Below are positions 32,906 through 43,379 of a stretch of 64,000 bases of DNA, piece by piece (position 1 is the stretch's first letter; every line of letters begins with the position of its first letter). Where the stretch lies: the NCBI GenBank assembly GCA_028583605.1, contig CM053326.1, positions 17,750,046 to 17,814,045 on the forward strand. The letters are read 5' to 3'. Source of the stretch: Dastarcus helophoroides. Taxonomy: Eukaryota > Arthropoda > Insecta > Coleoptera > Bothrideridae. The notes beneath the pieces were generated by a model. The model saw only the letters and a list, made by a program, of their open reading frames with translations. It was not told the origin of the DNA and did not search any database. A program made the position numbers and the translations under genes.

Positions 32906-33396
32906 CAGCGTGGGGCAGAAAGAATTCCCCGATTTGGAAAGCTAATAAAATAAAATAAACTAAACTAATCAGGATGTAAAAAAAAGCTTAATTCCTTAAT
33001 AAGCATACATAGTGCAACTTTAAATCAATGGGTTTTAAAAATTACATCACTCAAGTGTTCGCTTCCATTGTTGATAACTGAGTGAGCCTTTCTCGATAAC
33101 TTTCAGGCAGAATGGCAGCAATTTCCGGAATTATCGTCTCCCTAAGGGCTTCCAGAATGTCCAGTGGTTCAACATCGTCCTTAAACTCTGGAAGCTCAAA
33201 GTGATGGAAAATTATCGAGGAGACTCGCTCAGTTTATCAGCAGCGGATGCGAAAACTTGAGTGATGTAATTTTTAAAACTCATTGATTTTAATAAGCATT
33301 ATGTATGCTTATTAACGAATAAAGTTTTTTTTACATCTTAAATAGTTTAGTTTTTATTAGCTTTCTAAATCGGAAAACTCTTTCTGCCCCACCCTG
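32906..33396. mobile_element. fold-back mariner-type element, 491 bp
   Basis: The ends are CAGCGTGGGGCAGAAAGA on the left and, reading inward from the right, CAGGGTGGGGCAGAAAGA. The inverted match continues with small gaps for close to 190 bases on each side (to about 33,103 and from about 33,213), so the element is nearly all palindrome with a core of about 110 bp. TA follows the right end; the left flank has TT, so the target duplication is imperfect. A transcript would fold into one long hairpin. Confidence 0.8.
33062..33230 (-). pseudogene. protein-coding fragment in the fold-back element
   Basis: On the - strand an open frame of more than 50 codons contains FHHFELPEFKDDVEPLDILE and LPESYRERLTQLSTMEANT before a TGA. 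It reads like the true C-terminus of a protein, probably the transposase of the parent element. I do not recognise the family. The right arm carries a second, inverted and diverged copy of the last codons (LSLSAADAKT). Confidence 0.5.
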
Positions 33397-33399
33397 TAT

Positions 33400-34286
33400 G
33401 ATCATTTTGCAGCAACCACTTGCGGTCGTAGTCAGCATGTAGATCTATTTGCCGTGTGCGACTTTAAATCGTCTCTGGAGGAATCTGCAAAGCATCCTGA
33501 GAGCCAGTCTAGGACGACTTGTAGGGATGCAAGCTGCTTCTTGCAGGGATAACGTGAAATCGCATACTTAATAAGCGAAAGATTAAGGTCTACACAGATC
33601 TGTTACAAGAAAGTGTCAAGCATCTTGACAGTCAGTTACCTCACGAGAGACGAAAGGTTATCACGCGAAAGAATTGTCCAACAGACTAATTGGTCTCGTG
33701 TTGTCCATATTATTGATCTCGTGTTCATAGACACACGCTCGTTTATTAAATTGCGGTCGACTCCGACAAGCTCCAGTTATTTAAATGGGTCAACATGTAG
33801 AGAAAATCAATCGAATGCGTAGGTTCTACATCAGTAAGTCTCACGAGTAGCTGTTTACAATGATGTTTTATCCAAATTTAAATCCCGCAAACGACCCGAG
33901 CGCTTACTTAGCAGAGTGTAAAACCCGCGATTAACCCTTTGCCATCTCCGAGAGTGGAAAACGTGCTGAAAGGCTCAAAGAACTAACAACGTGTTGTACA
34001 TCGTAGGCGGCATCGCGCAGAAGCTTGCAGGTTCGCGAGACCGTCGACCCAATACCAGTAGACTAGCGGTGAGCTTGCCTTCATTTCGTGGATTCCGAGT
34101 TTCATTTCCGGTTTTTCTGTAATTGTCAGTTGCAACAATAAATGCACCTCAGACAACAACCATGATTCTCGCAGTATGTCGGTGTTATGTGCCGGTGCCA
34201 ATGCCAATGTTGTCAAGAGCTTTCGTCTGACTCCGACGCCGAAATATCATCCTATGCATATCTGTGTCGTTTGTTTTCACCTGTAG
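33400..34286 (+). promoter_or_regulatory. candidate promoter and non-coding first exon of gene 2
   Basis: 33,960-34,286 is GC-richer than its surroundings and ends in a near-ideal donor, TAG|GTGAGT at 34,287. A frame starting ATGTCGGTGTTATG at 34,176 runs 36 codons and stops with the TAG that forms the last three exon bases, so it behaves as an upstream ORF and not as part of the channel. A second short frame starts at 34,162. Confidence 0.35.
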
Positions 34287-34289
34287 GTG

Positions 34290-35017
34290 AGTGACACCCG
34301 GCATGATTTATGCATTGTGCGTTTTTCGATTGAATTTTTCCTCTTTTGTGATTGTGTATGATGGTCCGGTGGTTTTTCTCTAACGGCGGAGATCATGAAA
34401 ATGGTTCATAATAGGTCGAACTGACCTGCATCACTTATTGTGTTAGCGGAAGTAAGGAATATTAGGCGCTCACTAATGGAAATATCGAATTAAAACACTA
34501 GATTTTATATAAACCTTAATTTAGTTCTTTCCCAATACTGCTTGGTCATTATTTTCGATAGCTTATAAGTTTTAAGTATTGCGATTGTTAGGTAAATGCG
34601 CTAATTAAATCAATTAATAAGAGTAGTTATAATTTCACTAATGTTTGATTGGATCATCATAATACATAAGCACACATCTTTAGTAACATGTAAGAAATTA
34701 TTCTTACTGATTGAAAAAAAAGAGCAAACGAGATTTTTCCAGAATTAAAAGTCAAACCATTTTAAATTTCCATTCTTGTTTGGAATGTAATCCATTTAAA
34801 AAATATGACCCACATTTACTCTACTAACTAAAGATTAAAATTAAGGCAATGCACTTCATTTTTATAGATTCATCGATATTAAAAAAAAAGGAAATTTGCA
34901 GTAAAAATAAGTTTAAGAATTTTCAGTTTCAATTTAAACACGAAATTTTGAGATGAAATTTCGGAAAAAATAAAAACATTGGACAAACAATTGAAATTTT
35001 GGTGGAACTGAAAAATT
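34290..35017. other. no gene seen
   Basis: AT-rich presumed intron sequence without recognisable features; the last 150 bases drift into TCGAAATTT-like repeat. Confidence 0.4.
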
Positions 35018-35240
35018 GATGCAACGGACTGGTCCTTGGTTATCTTCAAAAATTGAAATACAAATCTTGTTCCCTGAAACCAAGAAATATTAAAAAATAC
35101 AACAAACGTTGCTCTAACACGTTTCGATAGCAAAGCTATTATCTTCAGAGAGACATTATATCTCTCTGAAAAGCGAAACGCCTTAGAGCAACCTTTCTTG
35201 AGTTTTTTAATCTTTTTTGTTTTCAGGGGACAAAATAATT
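35018..35240. repeat. palindromic repeat with hammerhead-like core
   Basis: The left arm starts TGATGCAACGGACTGG and includes CCCTGAAACCAAGAAA-type sequence; the right arm is its inverted copy ending TTTTCAGGGGACAAAAT. On the - strand the left arm holds CTGAAGA (35,142-35,148), a hairpin ATAGC-TTT-GCTAT, and GAAAC (35,121-35,125) followed by GT-GTT. This matches the CUGANGA...GAAA layout of a hammerhead ribozyme core with a two-base-pair stem III. In the right arm the hairpin is deleted. Confidence 0.6.
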
Positions 35241-38200
35241 TAAACTCTCCAATTAACCTTGAAATATTGAGAAGCAAAATCAAAATAAAAAAAATCCAAG
35301 TTTAGAGTTCTTAGGTCGACATTTTAGATAAAGAAAATGGCAGATATAAATTCGGCACTTTGAGAAGAAATACTCAACATTTCGAAAAAAACTCGTGGTT
35401 TGCATATGCAATAAGTTCTTAAAATTTGAAGGAAGTTTATATTAGAATGCTTGGCCACATGGAAATTTTGATTTTAAACTAGAATACTGCATTTTTCTAA
35501 ATTCTTACTTTTAAACCTAAGATATAGCTCTTTTTTCTTAAAAAAGTTGACACTGCAGTCATGAATTCGAAAAAATGCCTTTACTTCGAGATTAAACCCA
35601 ACATTTTGAGATTTTACTTAATAAATTAGGCTTTTTTCGAAATTCTGACTTTTTAACTTAAAATTTCTATTTTAACAAATCTTAACATTTATGGAAATAG
35701 CTGTCAAATTTTTAAGAAAGTGGAACAAAACCGAAAGATATATTTAAGAAAATTCTGGACATTTCTATTATAATTTATAGAAATATTGACCTTAAACCTA
35801 ATATTGCTGTTTTTTAGAGTTCTGTACCTTAAAAGAAAAAAAAACGGAATCCTTATAATCTCACTCTCATGTCCGGTCCGTCCGTCTTGTCACAAAGTGG
35901 TTTTCCTCCAAAACTATGTAACGTAGAAATTTGTAATTTTGCACAGCGTTAGTTCTCGATGATCCACGTAAATACCGCTAGTCAATGATTAGAAAATAAG
36001 AATATTTTATGACAAAACGAGGGGTTAATTTGTTCTCCGTTTTAGTTAATATATCGTATGAGATATCATTTGAAAGAACTACCTTTAATTATCGTAAAAT
36101 ATCTTTTTTTATAATTTTCGGTCTAATCGTCTTAAAACAGCTCAAATGTGTCAGAAATGACTATTTTTCCTCCTCTGTTCTCCTAGGTTTCTAAAGATAA
36201 AATTCAGATTTTATTAGAGTTATCGAGAGTTATAGAGATTATCGGAAAACTGCAGGTTTATTCAATATTCTAATAGAAATATTCTAATAAAGAAAAAAAG
36301 TATTTTATGGAAAAATAGGTGCCTGCATCCCAAGGCTTTTTAATCCATTTAGTAAATTTTTGCCAAATAAAAAACTTAATTTAGCTAGTAGATGGAATGC
36401 ACAGAAGAATATTTTCGGAGTTAGCGTTAGTTTATTAAATTGCAGGCAGCGCAATAATTGAGGTTGAAATTTTAGCGCAATCTGAGGCGATCTCATAAAC
36501 TGAGTCATCAACTTATTGCGAATGGATGCTTTTTATCTGAGATATTATCAACACAGTTATCAGTTTCATAAATATTTGGATTGATTGTATAAAAACTGTG
36601 TATATCTGAAAATAGACATTTTTTTTATTTTTCAATTTTAACACAAGAAAGTTTGGATAAAATGTCAAAATCATACAAACTAAAAATGATTTAATTTGGT
36701 CAATAGACAATGGTCAATAGTTTGTCAATAGATTCAATAGGGTCAATAGATTGTTGACTGTAGTAATTGCTACGGATACCTCATTGTGTGAGACCGACTC
36801 GTTCTTGGCTGAATTTTTTTCAAAGTTTCCTCAACATTTTTAGAAAAAGACGATTTTTTTAGACTTATTGTTTATAATTTTAAGCTCTTTTGAAATTTTA
36901 GCTTTTTTCTGAAAATCTCTAATCTAAACTTGCAATTTTCTGTTTAAAATTTCGACTTAGAAATCAAAATTTATAAGTTTTCTAAAAACTGTGACTTTTT
37001 TTAAAGTTTAAACTTCGGTTCCCTCTTCAAATTTTTCATTTTATTTATTCGAATTTTTGACAGACAGAATAAAACTTTTTTTAGGTTTAAATTCGGAATT
37101 TTCAAATTAAGATCAAAATTTCGACAATGAAATAAATAGATTGAGAAAAACTCCAAATATTTAATTTAAATAAGGTTTTGACAGAAAACTCCAATTTTCT
37201 AAAAGTAACTTGGATCAACGAAAAATTTTTTAGAAAGACGTCAAAATCTTCATTCTAAAGTTGAAATTTTAGAAACAAAACAGAAAGTTTCTAATTTTAG
37301 CTAAAACGTTTCAAGAAAAATTGACATTTTGAGGGGAGTTTTGTAAAAATAATCCTGTTTTAACATAAAATTCTAGCTGACACCTCATACATATTTCAAA
37401 TTAAAAATTAAGTATCAATGTAATATAAAAACTTAAATAGATTGATGCACAATACATCAAATGGACAGATATTTCATGCTTAAGTGAGAAGTGAGAAAAA
37501 TTTTAGTGAATTCGAAAAAAAAAAACAATAAACAAAATTTTCCTAAATGTCGAATTTGTGAAATTTTTAAAATTAAAATTGGAATTTTGAAATTTTGTTA
37601 GAAAAATTAATTTGTCATATTTTTTTTCAAAATTTGATCTTCAATAATGAAAAATCGACGCCTAGTTCAAAATTTGTTCAAAAAAAAAATCGAAATTTTA
37701 AGAAGAAGCTGACAATTTCAGATAACATTTTTAGATTAGTATCAGAAAACTTCGAAATTAAAATAATATTTTCTGGAAAGTTCGTGTTTTAATGGCAAAA
37801 ATTCTAAATGAAACTAAAAATTTTGATAAAATCTTCGAGGTTTCGTCATAACGTAACAATAAAGTTTTAGTTTACTTTGAAATTTTCAAAATTAAACTCG
37901 AAATTTCGAGAAAAAGCTTCATAAGTAAACCCCTTTTTTTTAAATTTAGACGTTGTTTTGAAACACCTTACCTTAAAATTTCGACTTGGAACTTTAAATT
38001 GTATCACGTTTCAATTTTAAAATGCAATTTCCCTAAAAAAGATATTATCAGGGAAAAAAATTACATCAGATAAAAAAACGGAATTTCAATAGTCAACATT
38101 TCGAGAAATATGTTTGAACATATTTTTATAAATCCCTCAAAATTCGGCTTTTAATCTGAAATTCCGAGAAAAAATTTAAAATGTACAGTAAAAAGTATAA

Positions 38201-39000
38201 ATTTCTAAAATAAATCCAAAATTTGTAGACAAAATATTTCTTTACATTTTGAAAATTTCAAGAAAAATTTCTACAATTTTAGTTTTAAGAAAAAACATGT
38301 TTTTTTTTAAATTGTTGACATTTTTCAAAAATTTCATTTGCATATATAACCTTTCAATCTAAAGTTGAAATTTCAGCTTACTTTTTTGAAAGTTCTAAAA
38401 TGAAAATTTCCCGAAAACGGTTTTCGAAAATAAAGTAAAATTTTGAGTAAAAACCTAAGGTAAGTTTTCAAATTTCTACTCAGTTGTTTTATTTCGAAGA
38501 CGAAATTTTATATTAAGTCCTCATTTAATCACCACGATCAAAGTCAAAAAACTTTTGATTTCTAAAGCAAATGTGGTAGTTAATGTCTAAAAAACTTTGA
38601 AAGTAAAAAAAATTCGAAATTTTGTGGTTAAAGTCAATTCAGTTCATTTTAAAGTCAAAATGTGGAGATTGCAGTCGAAAAATTTATAATTTTGGAAAAA
38701 AATCGAAATTTCTAGATAATAATAATAATAACTTTTACGATTTGTGTTGAAATTTCGTATCTAAAGTAAGACTTGGATATTAAAGAAATTTTAGAACATT
38801 TTGAGCCAAAATTGAAAGTTCGACGAAAAAGTCGAAATTTCGAGAGAATTTCAAAATTAATATTGATATTTCGAGAAAAAATCTAACCCATTCGAAGTCC
38901 AGTTTTGAAAATGAAAGTCCAAATTTCGAGAAAAAAAGTAGAAAATTTGAGTTTAAACTTATTAAAAAATCATTATAGACAAGTTGAAGTTCAGAAATTT
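35240..39000. repeat. degenerate TCGAAATTT repeat with unique islands
   Basis: 35,240-35,850, 36,830-37,360 and 37,500-38,990 are degenerate TCGAAATTT repeat. 35,850-36,830 and 37,370-37,500 are AT-rich without it. Strand bias (A-rich or T-rich) changes several times. An AAT microsatellite sits at 38,718-38,731. No exon is supported. Confidence 0.6.
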
Positions 39001-39019
39001 GGAAACATTTCCAGAAAAA

Positions 39020-39735
39020 AGTGCCAAAACATGACAAAGAGTATGATAATTGAGTGTGTCGACCATACCACAGACAAAACTCTTACAGAAGCACAGAAAT
39101 AAAATTTAATTCGAACGTTGATTATCAACGATTCGAGCCACGTGAGCTCTCTAACTCAAAAGTTACCACAGGCGAGTCTTCTAAAGTCAAAATGGCATGG
39201 GGGTCGATTCCGGCCACACCGCTGGACCAGTTACCGTTTCCTAAATTATTCAACTGAATCAATCAATTTACCACGTTTTATGTGTTTAAAAGAGCAACTT
39301 TTGTTTCTGGTCAAAGTTTCTGAAGCCAGTTGCGTGTTTTCGTAATTATTTTGTTGCGTAATTCATGAGGTCAGATCTTTGTGAATAAATTTCGATTAGA
39401 ATTCAACACAGCTGCTTCCATTAATAATCGGATATGCACAAATGCGTTCGAAAACGTACAACTAACTATATTTCCTCAATTAATCACACCATATTAGGTA
39501 AAGTTCATTGTTATTAAGGAGTCGATTTGTCTGGAAGGCGACACCAGTCGATAGCGACGAATCGTGTCGTAATTATTGCAAAGTTAGATCGAAAGTTGAT
39601 CGCAGTGCTGCACATCCGAAGTTGGAAGCAGTTTAGATCGACCAGTTTTTTCTGTTATAAAGCGGTGAAAATTCTACGGTCGAGGCGAGATCGCTTCTTT
39701 TTAAGTTCACTAAATAAACGGATCAATGATTTTCA
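39020..39735 (+). promoter_or_regulatory. GC-richer region upstream of a possible first exon
   Basis: 39,110-39,250 and 39,520-39,700 stand out by GC and CpG content between repeat-rich flanks. TCGATTCCGGCCAC near 39,203 faintly resembles a tRNA T-arm but no A box accompanies it. The region precedes the donor at 39,757. Confidence 0.3.
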
Positions 39736-39756
39736 ATGTTCAAAAATAAACGGCAG
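39736..39756 (+). CDS. possible short first coding exon of gene 2 (isoform B)
   Basis: ATGTTCAAAAATAAACGGCAG is followed by GTTAGT, giving the seven residues MFKNKRQ in phase 0, compatible with the exon at 40,773. An out-of-frame ATG ten bases upstream weakens the case. Supported only by phase and the donor. Confidence 0.25.
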
Positions 39757-40488
39757 GTTAGTTCTTTTCATTGGAAGGAAGTAAAGGTTTTTGTTTACTT
39801 TTATTGTCCATTGGATGCCGCTACTTATCAAGTTAACAGTTGTTATTAACATCGAATGATAATTATGTACTTTTAGTACTTCAAGGTGATTGTGGGAATA
39901 TTTTGCAGTGTTGCCATTGAAAGTTGTATTATTTCGGTTGTAAAAACTTCGTCAGGTTAGTCACTTAGTTAGCTCCTTAGGTTCATTGGAAATTTGATGA
40001 AATATTTTAAAATAAAAGTTTCGCACTCTATTGAAAGATGCGCATTCTGCTGTAAAAAAAATCAACCTAATCCAAAAATATGGTCAGCTGACACGACAGT
40101 AACTTAATATATTCGTACTTGCTTATGTTTCACAAATATGTTATTAATATCTGATCGCATTCGTATAATTAATCTGACCAATGTAGGATGATTAGTCTCC
40201 TATCAATATATCTATCATCCATATATTGTTTTTGATAATGGACCAATTGTTTTGGAAACGTTAAAATTTTGTGAAACATGGCATAGCGCGAATATCTTAC
40301 GTTATTACTAAGTTAGCTGTATGGTAAATGATATAAAGTGGTACAATATAATAATAGAACAATAAGGATGTGATAAAGTGTTAATTGCTTATTCACGTTT
40401 GTGTTATCCAAAAGATAAAAAGTCCTCTCGTAAGCTAAGCATAGACATTGGGAATAAGGAAAGTTGTAACAATTTTACTTTGTTACAG

Positions 40489-40669
40489 TACAAAGTTAAC
40501 AATAACATGCAAAGGTGCCCTTACATCCACGAGATGAAAGAACGCCTCTTAGGGGACCAAGCCAACAACATGGAACATCATCCTAGGATAGTATCAGCAA
40601 CACCACATCCAAATATTCATCGCGACCAGACATATCCCTCAACAGCAACCTGTAGCAACTGTAGTTAAG
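40489..40669 (+). other. splice-bounded block closed in all frames (possible 5' UTR or poison exon)
   Basis: Acceptor TTTTACTTTGTTACAG and donor AAG|GTAAAA frame 181 bases. All three forward frames contain a stop within the block, so it cannot be an ordinary internal coding exon. One frame starts at ATG 40,507 (MQRCPYIHEMKERLL...) and stops with TAA one base before the donor. Alternatively a shorter exon using the acceptor TATCAG at 40,597 is open for 24 codons (QHHIQIF...QPVATVVK), phase 0 in and out, which would fit the next exon at 40,773. Confidence 0.4.
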
Positions 40670-40772
40670 GTAAAATTATGTAAATGTAATTTTTTTTGTA
40701 AACACTTATGTTTATAACACCACTGTTCTTCATTAAATAACTTCTATTTATTGTTATGGTTTTATTTTATAG

Positions 40773-40903
40773 TTAAACGCCGATGGTTATGGATCTCATA
40801 CGTCACCTACTCACCATCGTTCGGATCGAGCGCCTCTCATGCCTAGGGAGCCTGAAGACGATTTTCATTATGTCGAAACGAAAATGTATCCTAAAAATGC
40901 AAA
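40773..40903 (+). CDS. candidate N-terminal exon of otopetrin gene 2
   Basis: Acceptor TTTTATTTTATAG and donor GTAAGT bound a fully open frame of 43 codons (LNADGYGSHTSPTHHRSD..., EPEDDFHYVETKMYPKN). It enters in phase 0 and leaves in phase 2. Phase 2 is what the TM1 exon at 59,843 needs, and gene 1 also enters its TM1 exon in phase 2. An internal Met at codon 23 could serve as start if upstream exons are non-coding. The peptide is hydrophilic. No family resemblance of its own. Confidence 0.5.
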
Positions 40904-41995
40904 GTAAGTTTTTTAAATGTTTCATTAATATCCCTTATCGTTATCTCGTAAACATAATTTACATGAATTTATTCAGTATAGATACTTTAAGGGTTGACAT
41001 TTTCGGACCTTTTTTTTTGGTTTTTTTTCTTTGAGTTATTATCTCATACGTCACAAATTGTATAAATATTGACACTTTTAGGTGAACACAACAACCTAAG
41101 CCGAATGTGGAAATCGAACCCACGATCCTGATGATTTTTTTCTAGAAATTTCGATTTCAATCTGAAGACAACAATTTGCTAAAATAAAATGAGATAGATA
41201 TGTTTTCAAAATTTTGAATTTAATCTATTCCATTTGAGAGAGGTGCTGGATTAATAAAAAGTCAGATAAAAGATTTCGAATTAATCTTTATTAATTTAAA
41301 CTCGAAATTCTTGTGGCAAAATGTAAATTAAATTTAAAAAAATTAAAATTTGTACTTTAAGCTCAAAATTTTGAGTTCCAAAAGTCAAAAAGTTCAATAT
41401 TTAAAAATTTACCAAAATTCTGGCTTTCAACTTGAGAAACTCGAAAAATGTTGATTTTTTTCCAAAATTTTGAATTTTTGTCGTAATTTTTCCTTAACTT
41501 AAAATTTGTCTTTATCAATTTTTAGGCTTTCTCGCGATTTAAACTTTTTTCTCAAAATACATGTAAACTTTTAATGTTAAAATCGACATTTAGAGAAAAA
41601 AAAGGCTAGATTTCAAAAATTCAGGATTAACCTAAGATTCAGCTATTTAATCGAATGTTTAAGACTTTTAAAATGTTGAATTTGTTCTGAATTTAAGCAT
41701 GAATTTTAATTTTTTCCCTAAAATTTCGATGAAAAATTCGAAATGTAAATTTTTTTAGATTGTGATTTTGATTGTCAAAATTTTGACCTTGCTCTTAAAG
41801 TTTGTACTTTTTTTCGTAATTTCGAATTGAAAATTAAAACTTTTTGCTGCTGATACTTTAAATGCAGAATTTTGAAATTTCTTGAACATTGTTTCCGTAT
41901 TTCTAGTTTTATTTTTACGTATCCTGAATTTGTTGAATTTTGTATACATATTTCGAGATCCTTTTTGAAGTTTCGACTTTATTGAAGTTTGTTTC
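40904..41995. repeat. intron with degenerate TCGAAATTT repeat
   Basis: 41,130-41,990 is degenerate repeat. At about 41,109-41,121 the - strand reads GGGTTCGATTTCC, close to a Pol III B box, but no A box or tRNA fold is present; I take it as a SINE scrap at most. Confidence 0.5.
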
Positions 41996-41999
41996 ACAC

Positions 42000-42200
42000 T
42001 TTCTTTTACAAACTGATAGCTAGCGGTACTTAGGAATCACGTGAACGAAGTCCATTGATTTTTTAGAACATTTGTCAACATTCGAGTGGGGTATATCAAA
42101 CTGATGAAGTTTAATTAAATCGAAACCGGTACTTGGTTTCTTAACTTTAAATTTGATAAATTTCAAACAACATTGGAGTTGGTTACATAAGAAAAGAAAG
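42000..42200 (+). repeat. Penelope-type terminal repeat fragment containing a hammerhead
   Basis: A normal-complexity segment between TCGAAATTT repeats. It carries the hammerhead at 42,095-42,137 and ends with a GGTACTTGGTTTC phrase that recurs in altered form at 49,203-49,215. Penelope-like elements are known to carry hammerheads in their terminal repeats, and GIY-YIG scraps of such elements occur elsewhere in the window. Confidence 0.6.
42095..42137 (+). ncRNA. hammerhead ribozyme motif, core intact
   Basis: Stem I strand ATCAAA (42,095-42,100), core CTGATGA (42,101-42,107), weak A/T-rich stem II (42,108-42,121, with TTT pairing AAA around AATT), core GAAA (42,122-42,125), AC-CG-GT forming a minimal stem III, predicted cleavage after the GTA at 42,129-42,131, then CTTGGT as the other stem I strand. 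Stem I pairs at five of six positions counting a G-U. Both invariant core boxes are perfect. Activity is uncertain because stem II is weak. Confidence 0.6.
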
Positions 42201-43070
42201 TGCATATGCAAAAGAAAGATTTAAAAACACCTTTGTATGCTCAGGATTATCATTACTAGAGGATTAGTATAAAAAAAGCCGTGGTAAATAGTAAACATGT
42301 GCAGCATCAAATAAAGGTCCTCCTATGTCCTTTGGTAATGCTTACTAAAAGCTTCATGTTTTATAAAATGGAGGGGGAGTTGTGATCAATAAATCCTTTT
42401 CATCTCGTAGAGTATTCATACAACAAAGGCCGTTTAACAACTAATTATTGTCATTCGAATTAAATTTGTCTGTGCGGATGTACAAAAGGATACCTGGGAA
42501 AAAGGTGGGGCAAATACAATCTCCCATTCAATTCATATAATTTCCCAGCATAGCCCACAAATCGCAACAAAAGGGTTCAAGTCCCACTTGTAAAAGTCAG
42601 TTGTAGTAGTAGTAAAAAATTTTTAAACAAAAATAACAGAAGTCGTTGTTTAGGGCGAGGTCATTAGGGGTTACTGGGTCGAAATCCCGGGCTAGTGTTA
42701 TCCGCCAATGGGAAAATTCTCTCACCCCACGTGACTATCGCAGCATCCCTCTCCGCAACTCAGTCTCGCCGAAGCGCCTAGTCTATGCGAAACCCAAAAG
42801 GGCGTTTATGTTCGGCCGTTTTGCGTTACTGATTTTCGGCGGCTGACAAAAACGGGCACCGTGAGATTTCGCCTCGTACGCTACCCACTGCTGCGTCCCC
42901 TTTAAAATCCACCCGGTCGCGTAACGCCGAACGGAGGGTGGACGCGTTCAATCTCTAATCCGGCCTAAAAGACATCGAGATGTCGTCCAGTGAACAGTGT
43001 GACGTAATCAACGAAGCTTCATCCAAAATTTGTAGTTTTATTTGTTGTTGAATTTGTTGATTGTTGAACT
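42201..43070 (+). promoter_or_regulatory. candidate CpG-rich promoter of gene 2
   Basis: 42,640-43,015 is the most GC- and CpG-rich non-coding stretch in the window and ends 55 bases before the start codon at 43,071. 42,200-42,640 is ordinary AT-rich sequence. GGGTTCAAGTCCC at 42,573-42,585 and GGGTCGAAATCCCG near 42,678 look like T-arms but do not fold into tRNAs. I read the CpG-rich block as a promoter with 5' UTR; no core element is certain. Confidence 0.4.
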
Positions 43071-43231
43071 ATGGTTGGTGGCGAAGTTAAAGTGGCTACG
43101 GTGGAAGTGGATAATACAGACAACATGGCGACGCTTCCGGTATCGCGAGCTCATGCAGGAAGCGAAGCTGAAAAAAATTCGGCCAATAAAGAGATGGAAT
43201 TGCGGAACGTCCAAGCCAAACCGGACAAGAG
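43071..43231 (+). CDS. Otop: otopetrin gene 2, first coding exon (isoform C)
   Basis: ATG opens 53 codons (MVGGEVKVATVEVDNTDNMA...) ending NVQAKPDK and two bases of an Arg codon before the donor GTACTT. Phase 2 out fits the TM1 exon at 59,843, giving PDKRTSLFIIMSFVYAKLL across the junction. The peptide is hydrophilic and acidic, like a cytosolic tail. Of the candidate first exons this one has the best combination of start codon, upstream CpG-rich block and phase. The intron would be 16.6 kb and contain three tRNA genes. Confidence 0.6.
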
Positions 43232-43379
43232 GTACTTATTTATAAAGAAAAGACAATCTATGTGCTTATAGCGGCAATTAAGGAGCTTGAGGGGCGTAGC
43301 CCCAAAATATCCACTAGCCCTCCGAAAATATTTAATTATTACCAAACATAAAAACAAAAAACTTGCGACTTAAACTTAA

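Noticed and set aside
39199..39216. T-arm-like TCGATTCCGGCCAC
   Set aside because: No cloverleaf can be formed around it.
41109..41121. B-box-like GGGTTCGATTTCC on the - strand
   Set aside because: No A box upstream; the sequence on the other side is plain TCGAAATTT repeat. At most a SINE remnant.
42573..42700. tRNA-like T-arm sequences (GGGTTCAAGTCCC, GGGTCGAAATCCC)
   Set aside because: No matching D arm, anticodon stem or acceptor stem could be drawn on either strand.
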